Assembly (NCBI GenBank): GCA_035946735.1
Contig: DASYYZ010000191.1
Location: forward strand, 1-64,000
DNA length: 64,000 bases
Reading direction: 5' to 3'
Source: Gp13-AA77 sp035946735
GTDB lineage: Bacteria > Acidobacteriota > Terriglobia > UBA7540
Shown: positions 8,831-16,427 of the stretch, one piece after another
Layout of the letters: every line of letters begins with the position of its first letter
How positions within the stretch are numbered: the first letter of the stretch is position 1
Made by a program: the position numbers and the translations under genes
Notes under the pieces: generated by a model
Database searches by the model: none
Seen by the model: only the letters and a program-made list of their open reading frames with translations
Told to the model about the DNA's origin: nothing

Positions 8831-9688
8831 ATGACCGAAGGAACGTACCTCGAAAGAACACCGCTTGAGCGCGCAATCGATGCCCTGCTCAGCCCCGGCC
8901 GTGCCATCTTCGCTCTCGCTATCATAGGCCTGGGCATCGAGACGCTGGCGTGCGCGCACCGTGTCGTTTTCCTGTACCCCCAAGCGTCCAATCCTCGGTT
9001 CAAAGTCATCCCCGTCCTCCCCTTCCTTCCCCCGATTCCGTGGCTGGCCTACCTGTTCGGCGCAATCCTGGCAATCTGCGGCGCGGGCCTTCTCGTCAAG
9101 CGCACACTGCGAATGTCCGCGATGGTAGTGGGCAGTTTGATGTTTCTGGGCGCAGTGGTCCTCAACGCCCCGAAAAGTGCCGCGATCCCGGGCGACATGT
9201 CCTTGCGCACAGTTGCGTTTGAACCTCTCGCGATTGCGACGCTCGCCTGGCTCTTACCGGACCGGAGCGCTAGACCGAGCTGGCTTGCACGCGCGACCCG
9301 CTATCTGCTGGCGCTGCCCCTCATCGTGTTTGGAGTGGACCATTTCCTCGCTCTCGCGCCCATCGGGACGCTGATACCGCCGTGGATTCCGTGGCACGTG
9401 TTCTGGATCGCGTTCTTCGGCGCCGGATTCGTCGCTGCAGGCTTGAGCATCGGGCTCAATATACTGCCGCGCTGGGGCGCGGCCTGCCTCGGCCTGATGT
9501 TCGCCACTTGGGTCGTCACACTTCATTTCCCCAGAGTTCTTTGGGGGCTCTACGGCGGAAAGGGCCCGCACAATCCCGACGAGTGGTCCAGCCTGTTCAT
9601 CGCCATCGCTTTGTGGGGAGGTTCGTGGGCTCTGGCCCATCCAGCTCCAAGAGACGCTGCTCAGCCTCAAGGATTTGACGTTGGCTGA
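8831..9688 (+). CDS. DoxX-like multi-TM membrane protein
   Basis: 285 residues with seven or so hydrophobic helices (for example IFALAIIGLGIETLACAH, WLAYLFGAILAICGAGLLV, YLLALPLIVFGVDHFLAL, HVFWIAFFGAGFVAAGLSI). The repeated four-helix pattern resembles DoxX/DoxD-type integral membrane proteins. No catalytic motif is visible. It ends the rightward run that begins with the Cys-rich secreted protein. Function unknown; quinone- or redox-related roles are known for some DoxX proteins but are not shown here. Confidence 0.65.
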   Translation: MTEGTYLERTPLERAIDALLSPGRAIFALAIIGLGIETLACAHRVVFLYPQASNPRFKVIPVLPFLPPIPWLAYLFGAILAICGAGLLVKRTLRMSAMVVGSLMFLGAVVLNAPKSAAIPGDMSLRTVAFEPLAIATLAWLLPDRSARPSWLARATRYLLALPLIVFGVDHFLALAPIGTLIPPWIPWHVFWIAFFGAGFVAAGLSIGLNILPRWGAACLGLMFATWVVTLHFPRVLWGLYGGKGPHNPDEWSSLFIAIALWGGSWALAHPAPRDAAQPQGFDVG

Positions 9689-9727
9689 ATACTTCCAGTC
9701 CTTCAGTTCTTAGTGGAGAATTTCGCG

Positions 9728-9823
9728 ATGGCTCAAAGCAAACGCCTGATTCTCCGCAAAGAGAGGTCTTTTCTCGAGGTGGTCGATGGGACCTTTGGGC
9801 TTCTTTCGACGCTCACCACGTGA
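9728..9823 (+). CDS. Possible 31-residue small ORF
   Basis: A short ATG-started frame (MAQSKRLILRKERSFLEVVD...) with GGAGA about 9 bases upstream lies just after the DoxX-like gene. It has no recognised homologue and could be a gene remnant or chance. Confidence 0.15.
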   Translation: MAQSKRLILRKERSFLEVVDGTFGLLSTLTT

Positions 9824-9906
9824 ACATGACACGGGCGATCATGCGCGTTCAGCATAGCCATACGATAGGCCGGCCAAGATTCTGGTAGTCAGGCCCGTGC
9901 GAGCCT

Positions 9907-11361
9907 TCATGCTTTGGCCCATTCTTTCTTTAGCGCTCTAAGCTGTTCGCCCTCCGGGCGATCGCGGTAAAACGGATCCAGAGGGTAGCAGCCTGAGACC
10001 AGGCCGTTGCGAGGACCGTTGGTGCAATCACTGAAAGTGCGGCAGAGCTTCTGGCGATCGACCCGGGCTCCCTTGAGGAGATCCGCAGGAAGGTCCGGAT
10101 ACGAGAGCATGACACGCCCCAGTCCGATGCAGTCCGACCAGCCGGCCTCGACATTCGCCTGCGCAAATTGCGGCAGGTAATCCTGAAAATAGGACCAGCC
10201 GGTGGAAACGACGATCATGTCGCGGGCTGCGGACTTCAACTCGCGCGCGGCCCACTGGAGCCGCGCAGCGCCAACCAGCGGATCTTCCGGAGGCAGGTAA
10301 GCGTCGCAAGGAGGGAAGAGAGCCGGCCGCTGCAAGTGCGCGCTGTAGTAGGGGCTTCCGGCGCTGACATTCAGCAGGCGAACATCGAGCCTGTGCAGCA
10401 AAGCAAGCAGTTGCTTGGCTTCCTCAAGATCGGGCTGAGTCGGATGCTCGGGATCAACGCCGAAACCGCAGGTGTAAGGACCGGTCTGCTGAACCGGAAC
10501 ACCGCACCCCGTTTGCGGATCAGTCGTGAACGGCACCGAATCGTAGGCGCTAAGGCGGACCCCGATCTCAAACCCGGGCACTGATGCACGCACGGCAGCG
10601 ATCAGCTCTCTTAAGAATCGAGTGCGGTTCTCGAAGCAGCCGCCGTAGGGGCCTTGGCGATGATGGGCGCTCAAGAACTCGTGGGCAAGATAACCGTGGC
10701 AGTGCTTCAAATCGACAAAGTCGAAGCCGATGTCGGCTGCCAGACGCGCCGCTGACGCGAAGGCCTCGAGGATGGGCCCAACCTGCGAATCGGAGATCGG
10801 CTCGCAATCGGCGGAAGGAGGGTACTTCAGATCCAGAATCGGATGGTGGTAGGCAATCATCGGTTCCAGTCGAGACTTCTCGCGAGGGCGGCAGAAGCGC
10901 CCTGAATGCGTCAACTGGAGGCCGACGAGGAGATCGTGGGCGGCGCCGAAGCGTTGCCGATGAGCCTCGACCATCTCGATCCGCAATCTCTCCAGGTCTG
11001 GAGCCGTCGTCTCGTTCAGGACCAACTGGTTTGGGTTTGCCCGCGCTTCCGGCAGCACCGCAACAGCCTCGCAGCCCCAAAACAGCTTGGCTCCGCTCGT
11101 TGCCATGCGCAGCCAGCGCCGCCGCGTGAGCTCCGAAGGCCGCCCGTCGCATTCACCATCCCAGCCTTCCATGGGCTGAAGGGCAAAACGGTTGCCGATC
11201 GTTCGCCCCTTCCGGGGGCCGCCCATCTCCAACGGGCGCGAGAGGGGGGACGAGGGCGCTGGCAAAATTTCGTCGTGCACGGGAAGAGACCAGCCCAGCC
11301 CTTCGAGGTGGCTCGCAACCTCGCGAGCGCGGCGGAAACTTGCGATCCTCGGATAGGACAT
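9907..11361 (-). CDS. NADH:flavin oxidoreductase, Old Yellow Enzyme family
   Basis: About 484 residues forming an FMN-binding TIM barrel. Motifs are GLQLTHSGRF, DFVDLKHCHGYLAHEFLS followed by GPYGGCFENRTRFLRE (the characteristic OYE/dienoyl-CoA reductase signature), and a late GLGRVMLSYPDLP phosphate-binding loop. After the barrel is a Cys-containing tail (CRTFSDCTNGPRNGLVSGC). There is no second Rossmann domain, so this is the short form rather than the large dienoyl-CoA reductase. Start: ATG at 11361; an in-frame GTG at 11379 is possible and neither has a strong ribosome-binding site. It is divergent from a FAD-dependent dehydrogenase. Substrate unknown. Confidence 0.85.
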   Translation of the reverse strand: MSYPRIASFRRAREVASHLEGLGWSLPVHDEILPAPSSPLSRPLEMGGPRKGRTIGNRFALQPMEGWDGECDGRPSELTRRRWLRMATSGAKLFWGCEAVAVLPEARANPNQLVLNETTAPDLERLRIEMVEAHRQRFGAAHDLLVGLQLTHSGRFCRPREKSRLEPMIAYHHPILDLKYPPSADCEPISDSQVGPILEAFASAARLAADIGFDFVDLKHCHGYLAHEFLSAHHRQGPYGGCFENRTRFLRELIAAVRASVPGFEIGVRLSAYDSVPFTTDPQTGCGVPVQQTGPYTCGFGVDPEHPTQPDLEEAKQLLALLHRLDVRLLNVSAGSPYYSAHLQRPALFPPCDAYLPPEDPLVGAARLQWAARELKSAARDMIVVSTGWSYFQDYLPQFAQANVEAGWSDCIGLGRVMLSYPDLPADLLKGARVDRQKLCRTFSDCTNGPRNGLVSGCYPLDPFYRDRPEGEQLRALKKEWAKA

Positions 11362-11619
11362 AACATTCAACCGGCGCACCCTGCACGAGGAAGCCGAACG
11401 CCCATCTTACCGGATAATGCCGCATGGCCTCCTCGCAACAAATGAACCCCTCCGAATCCCCGATTGGTGTCAACGTCACAGGCCACCTTGATGAGTTCCG
11501 CTAGACAAATCCGCCTTGACAGACAATCCGGCAGGGCGTACGTTCTCTGGTTCCGGCGTGCTACGTCTCCGGTCAATGTTAAGGCGGCCAAGTCTTCGGC
11601 ATTGACCTTATACATCACT

Positions 11620-13224
11620 ATGCAAGAAGCGTATGACGGCATCATTCTGGGGACGGGCCACAACGCACTTGTTCTGCAGGCTTACATGGCCCGGAGCGGC
11701 CTCCACATCCTCTCCCTGGACCGGGCCCCGGTTGCAGGCGGAGGGCTCGCGACCATCGAGAACCCGCGTTTTCCGGGCTTCTGGCACAATACGCACTCGT
11801 TTTTCCATCGCGCGTTGACAACCATGCCGTGGTACTGCGACCTGGAACTGGAGCGGCACGGCGCATCTTACATCGAGCCCGAACTCAACGTTGCCTTAAT
11901 CACGGCTGATGGACGCGCGCTTGAGTGGTGGACTGACCTCGACAGAACGGTCGCATCCTTCGAGGCTTTTTCGAGAAAGGATGCAGCCAGCCTTCGGCGC
12001 TGGGTCGAGATCTTCAGGCCCATCGTAGAACGAATCCTCATTCCCGAGGCGCAATCCCCGCCATTACCTCCCGCGAAAAGAACCGAGTTGTTGGCGCGTT
12101 CTCAACTGGGGCGCACCCTTCTCAAAGTGGCGGCGTTATCGCCGCTGGAGTTCGTGGCACGCGAATTCGAACATGATGTGGTTCGTGCCGGTCTCCTGTT
12201 TTTTAACGGGCTGCGCGAGATCGATCTTCGGCTCAAAGGATTTGGTCATTCCATACCGGCCCTGCTGGCCGGGCGGCACTTCGCACAGATGTGTCGTGGT
12301 GGCTCCGCCCGCCTGGCGCAAGCACTGGTTGGAGACATTCGGGAACACGGAGGAGAAGTCGCAACCGGAGTCGAGCTCCAAGGCATTCTCTGCCGCAATG
12401 GGAAAGCCGTTGGTATTACTCTGGCCGGCGGAGAGACGATAACGGCCAGGGCCTTTGTCGCTTCCGGACTCAATCCCCAGCAGACGTTCCTCAAATTGCT
12501 TGACGCCGACTCGGTTTCGCGGGAGGTTCGGGAAAAAGCTGCAGGCTTTCAATACAACACGCTCGCGCCGCTTTTCGCTTTGAACCTGGCGCTTCATGAA
12601 CCACCGCATTGGCGTGCCGCCGCGCAGCATCCCGAGCTGAACAAGGCATTCATGGTCATCCTGGGGCTCGAAAGGTTCGCCCAGTTTAGCGAGATCGTCG
12701 CTTCCCATGAAAAAGGTCAGATTCCTGAAACAGTCATGTGGGGAGCATGCCCGACACTGTTCGATCCGAGTCAAGCTCCCCCGGGGAAGCACACTCTGTT
12801 CATGTGGGAAAAGGTCCCCTACAACCTGCAGGGCTCGCCCACAAATTGGGAGCGTGAAAAAGGAGCTCACAGCGCCCGGCTGCTCAGCTTGTTGAGGAGA
12901 TCGGCGATCAATCTGGGAGGCGACGCCGTCATCGATTCATTTGCGCGAACCCCCGTCGACACCGAGATATCGTTACCCAACATGAAGGCCGGCGACCTGC
13001 TGGTCGGATCCCTGGCCAACAACCAGGTTGGCTACAACCGGCCGTTTCCCGGCGCGGGTCAGTACCGGACCCCTGTGAAGGGCTTATATCTTTGTGGCGG
13101 CTCGTCACATCCCGGCGGCAACATAACCGGGCTTTGCGGCTATAATGCGGCGCGCGTATTAGCCAGCGACTTGGGCTCGCAGATCTGGTGGAACCCCCCG
13201 CAATGGGCCGTTGAATCCGACTGA
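11620..13224 (+). CDS. Phytoene-dehydrogenase-like FAD-dependent oxidoreductase
   Basis: 534 residues with an N-terminal dinucleotide-binding motif (DGIILGTGHNALVLQAYMARSG, ending in an acidic LDRAP) and a C-terminal FAD segment (GLYLCGGSSHPGGNITGLCGYNAARV), the arrangement of the phytoene desaturase/CrtI and PYROXD2-like group. The ATG at 11620 begins right before the FAD motif; the frame is open upstream to 11464 but that part has no conserved look. Members act on isoprenoids or other long substrates. No carotenoid synthesis genes are near, so carotenoid function is not supported. Confidence 0.85.
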   Translation: MQEAYDGIILGTGHNALVLQAYMARSGLHILSLDRAPVAGGGLATIENPRFPGFWHNTHSFFHRALTTMPWYCDLELERHGASYIEPELNVALITADGRALEWWTDLDRTVASFEAFSRKDAASLRRWVEIFRPIVERILIPEAQSPPLPPAKRTELLARSQLGRTLLKVAALSPLEFVAREFEHDVVRAGLLFFNGLREIDLRLKGFGHSIPALLAGRHFAQMCRGGSARLAQALVGDIREHGGEVATGVELQGILCRNGKAVGITLAGGETITARAFVASGLNPQQTFLKLLDADSVSREVREKAAGFQYNTLAPLFALNLALHEPPHWRAAAQHPELNKAFMVILGLERFAQFSEIVASHEKGQIPETVMWGACPTLFDPSQAPPGKHTLFMWEKVPYNLQGSPTNWEREKGAHSARLLSLLRRSAINLGGDAVIDSFARTPVDTEISLPNMKAGDLLVGSLANNQVGYNRPFPGAGQYRTPVKGLYLCGGSSHPGGNITGLCGYNAARVLASDLGSQIWWNPPQWAVESD

Positions 13225-13300
13225 GGCCACAACCCTTGAGGGACCGCAGGTAGCCGCTCCGCGCTGGGACTGCAACAGCCGCCCAACAACTTGTGGGTTC

Positions 13301-14662
13301 TCAATGCGGTTTCAGCAGTTCTTCAGGTGTGTCGCTAAGCTTCCCAAGCATCTCATAAGCCTTGACTACGGCGTGATCCACCATGATCGCGCCAGCGTCG
13401 GGCTCAATCTGGGTCGCGGAGCTTCCCGCGCCGTAACCTCCAAGCGAAGCTTGGCGAATGGTGGGAAAGTAGTCGAAATGGGCATTAGCGTAGCCTAGGA
13501 AGAAAGCGTCTGGCACGGGACAACGCCGGCGCCACTCTTGCTGGAATTCCACAAACGGCTCGCCAGGCATCGTCATGATAGCGATGCGCTTGTCGATCAA
13601 CACCGTCGCCACCGGAAGCTTCGGGGACGTCATCTTGCGCACATACTCCTCCGCGGCCCAGTCGCCATCGGATTTCACCAAATAGGATTTGTACTTCTTC
13701 AGGTTCCAGCGCGCTTTCATGGGCAGCCAATCTTCAGTGATGTCCAGGCTGGGGCTCGAATCCGCACGAGTCTCGATTGACTTTCCCACCCGGATCACTT
13801 CTTTGGCCAGCGTTTCGCCCGTCCAGTTGCGGCGCTGAACCGCATCCTGCTCGAGGGGTGTCACGGCGTAGTAGGGATTAATGTCGCCATCGCCGCCCTG
13901 CAGAAACATGCAGAGCGGTTTGCCGCCAAAGGCCGCCTCTACCGTTTTGACCATTACGCCGGCGAAGTCGGCGGAATACTTCAGATTGTCAGGGCCGAAG
14001 ATTACCGGGTGGCATGCATAGTTCACAATCACCGCGAGGGGCTTACCGTCTGCCGTATCGACGCGCAGTACGGCGACCGTAGGATCCACCGGGACCGTCG
14101 GAACCATGGTCGCATTCGTCTGAAACCAGGTTACCGTACCGTCCGGCTCGTCCCGCAGGCGGTTGTGGCCGATGTAGGCCACGCCGTAACCGGTTCCCAA
14201 GCGTGCTTCCACGGCATGCCCGTGAGCCTCCCGAATGGCTTGACCGATCTTGGCGACAGCCGCGGTCTCCCAGTCCGGAACCCCGCTCGGATAGCGATCT
14301 TCCACCACGGGTCCGGAGTGCGTATGAATGGCAGTGATGAGCACATAGGAGATTCCACTCGACTGCCTTGCGTCATCGCGAATCTTCTGGACCGTGGCCG
14401 GGCCAAAGACCCGGCCAAGATCGAGCTCGACCAGCGCCATCGTTTGTTCGCCAACCTCTAACACCAGAACGCGCGCATAGAGCGGATCCAGTGTTCCCTG
14501 CGCAGGCGACTTGCGGCCTGCGTAGCCCCACATGCGTTCGCCGGGCAGCGGGGTGATGTCCGCCCTTGCGACTCCTGCCTTGAGCGCGGCTGCCGGGCTG
14601 CGGGTCGCCGCCACCATGAGCCACGCCAAACCCAGTACCGCAAAGGTTCGCAACTGTCGCAT
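13301..14662 (-). CDS. Secreted ceramidase-fold protein, copy 1
   Basis: 453 residues with a signal peptide (LRTFAVLGLAWLMVAATRSPAAA) and the neutral/alkaline non-lysosomal ceramidase N-terminal domain: KAGVARADITPLPGERMWGY, the zinc-ligand TAIHTHSGPVV, and NYACHPVIFG. In true neutral ceramidases the nucleophile is the Ser of GDVSPN. Here the equivalent is GDINPYY, so Ser is replaced by Asn and ceramide hydrolysis is doubtful. The short C-terminus lacks the ceramidase C-terminal domain. It is a tandem paralogue of the next gene and lies downstream of it in the same direction. Confidence 0.85.
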   Translation of the reverse strand: MRQLRTFAVLGLAWLMVAATRSPAAALKAGVARADITPLPGERMWGYAGRKSPAQGTLDPLYARVLVLEVGEQTMALVELDLGRVFGPATVQKIRDDARQSSGISYVLITAIHTHSGPVVEDRYPSGVPDWETAAVAKIGQAIREAHGHAVEARLGTGYGVAYIGHNRLRDEPDGTVTWFQTNATMVPTVPVDPTVAVLRVDTADGKPLAVIVNYACHPVIFGPDNLKYSADFAGVMVKTVEAAFGGKPLCMFLQGGDGDINPYYAVTPLEQDAVQRRNWTGETLAKEVIRVGKSIETRADSSPSLDITEDWLPMKARWNLKKYKSYLVKSDGDWAAEEYVRKMTSPKLPVATVLIDKRIAIMTMPGEPFVEFQQEWRRRCPVPDAFFLGYANAHFDYFPTIRQASLGGYGAGSSATQIEPDAGAIMVDHAVVKAYEMLGKLSDTPEELLKPH

Positions 14663-14697
14663 TGCATTCTCCTCACCCTGAGAGGAAGCCCGCGCAA

Positions 14698-16065
14698 TCA
14701 GTTCTTCAAATCATCCGGTAGCTCGTGCAAGCGGCCTAACATTTCGTAGAGCCGCATGAGCGCATGTTCCACCATCTCTTCGCCTGCTCCAACCTGCACC
14801 CAAGTGGTGGCGCTGGCGGTACCGTAGCCTCCCTCGGAGGCCGCTTTGATCGTGGGAAAATAGCCGCTATAGCCGTTGGCATATCCCAGTAAGAAGGCGT
14901 CCTTAACGGGGCATCGGTCTCGCCAATTGACCTGGAAGTCCACAAAGGGCTCGCCCGGCATACCCATGAACGCGATCTTCTTGTTAAGCAGCACGGTCAT
15001 CACGGGAAGAAGTGATTCTTCCTTGATTGGAGGCGCAAAAATCCTAAAGGCTTGTGGGCTGACCCCCGCCAGGAGAGCGTCGCGAAACTTCTGAGGATTC
15101 CAGCGCAGGTGGAAATCCATCGGGTCTTCGGCAAAGTCGATGGAGGGTTGTGAACTCATTTCGGTGTGTATCTTGAGCGCCACCCGCGCTGCTTCCTCAC
15201 CGAGGTGTTCGCCGCTCCAGTCGCGCTTGGCGATTGCCTGGTCCCGGGGAGTTCCGGCATCAAATACGTTGATGTCGCCCGGCGCGCCCTGCAAAAAGAA
15301 ACTGAGCGGAGGGGCCAGTCCTGCCTTGGCGAATTCTTCTTCTATGGTCCTGGTCATGACGCCGGGAAAGTCGGCTGAGAAATCAAGGTTGTCGGCGCCA
15401 AAGATCACAGGATGGCAGGCGTAGTTGACGAGCACTGCCAGCGGCTTCCCGTCGGCAGTATCCACCCGCAAAACGGAGACAGTGGGATCAACGGGCGCCG
15501 TAGGGCGCCGTTCCGGGTTTGACCAGACCATAGTAACGCTGCCATCCGCGTTGACCTGCCTTCGGTTGTAACCGATGTAGGTGTTGCCGTACCCCGTTCC
15601 CAATTTTGCTTCAGTCGCGTGCTGGTGGGCACCATCGATTGCCCTGCCGATCTTTTCAATCGCGTCACTTTCCCAGGCCGGCGTTCCATTCGGGTATTCA
15701 TCCATCACCACGGGGCCCGCGTGGGTGTGGGTAGCCTGAATGATGACGTAAGAGACTCCGGCCGACTGGCGGGCCGCGTCGCGAATGCGTTTGATAGAAG
15801 CCGGCCCAAAGGGTCTGCCCAAGTCAAGGTCGACCAGAGCCAGGCGCTTGTCGCGGGCCTCAAGCACCAGGACTCGCGCGAACAGCGGATCGAGGACGCC
15901 TTGCGCGGGCTTCAGCCGGTCGAAGTAGCCCCACATCTGGACGCCGGCCGGCGGCGTGATCTCCACCTTCGCGACACCGGCTCTGAGGCTCCCGGCGCGA
16001 AGGCCAGCCGGGATCAGGAGCGCCAGAATACACGCGGTGGCAAGCGGCTTAAGCGGCTTCGGCAT
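14698..16065 (-). CDS. Secreted ceramidase-fold protein, copy 2
   Basis: 455 residues, paralogous to its downstream neighbour over the whole length (RAGVAKVEITPPAGVQMWGY, IQATHTHAGPVV, NYACHPVIFGADN). It has a signal peptide (LATACILALLIPAGLRAGS). The nucleophile position reads GDINVFD rather than GDVSPN. The two copies are 35 bases apart and probably one transcript. The sequences have diverged considerably, so the duplication is old. Function is probably hydrolysis or binding of an extracellular lipid or sugar compound. Confidence 0.85.
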   Translation of the reverse strand: MPKPLKPLATACILALLIPAGLRAGSLRAGVAKVEITPPAGVQMWGYFDRLKPAQGVLDPLFARVLVLEARDKRLALVDLDLGRPFGPASIKRIRDAARQSAGVSYVIIQATHTHAGPVVMDEYPNGTPAWESDAIEKIGRAIDGAHQHATEAKLGTGYGNTYIGYNRRQVNADGSVTMVWSNPERRPTAPVDPTVSVLRVDTADGKPLAVLVNYACHPVIFGADNLDFSADFPGVMTRTIEEEFAKAGLAPPLSFFLQGAPGDINVFDAGTPRDQAIAKRDWSGEHLGEEAARVALKIHTEMSSQPSIDFAEDPMDFHLRWNPQKFRDALLAGVSPQAFRIFAPPIKEESLLPVMTVLLNKKIAFMGMPGEPFVDFQVNWRDRCPVKDAFLLGYANGYSGYFPTIKAASEGGYGTASATTWVQVGAGEEMVEHALMRLYEMLGRLHELPDDLKN

Positions 16066-16199
16066 TTTGATAACGCAGAGTGTAACATGCGATCTCGCGC
16101 TGTCAAATCGGGTGGGCGCGGGCGCCCGTATTCACAGCGGGCAAGAAATCAAGTTGGGTCGAAAGACAAAGCTCTGTTATCTTGTTGTGGTTCCGGTCG

Positions 16200-16382
16200 C
16201 GCGGAAGCCGGAATCTCGATCATTACAGGAGGCGGCGGCGTGATGGATTCAAAGCTATCGCGGATGCAGTGACGGCGGTGAAGTTCGACGGGTACTTGTC
16301 GCTCGAACAGGATCCGTCGTCCGAGAACATGAAGGATACTTGCCGGCGCTATTTGAGCCTGATGAAAGAGTACCTTGCATGA
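16200..16382 (+). pseudogene. C-terminal remnant of a sugar-phosphate isomerase/epimerase
   Basis: The last 45 codons read KAIADAVTAVKFDGYLSLEQ, then a D-P-x-x-E-N linker and MKDTCRRYLSLMKEYLA, the typical end of a xylose-isomerase-like TIM-barrel protein. Just before, another frame continues it (GISIITGGGGVMD), so a one-base deletion near 16246 splits the frame. The rest of the barrel is missing. It lies directly upstream of the GH3 gene, so a former isomerase-GH3 operon is possible. No intact N-terminus was found between here and 16066. Confidence 0.6.
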
Positions 16383-16427
16383 TGGGCCAGCCGACTCGCC
16401 AGGCTCGCCCTGCAATCACATCTCAGC

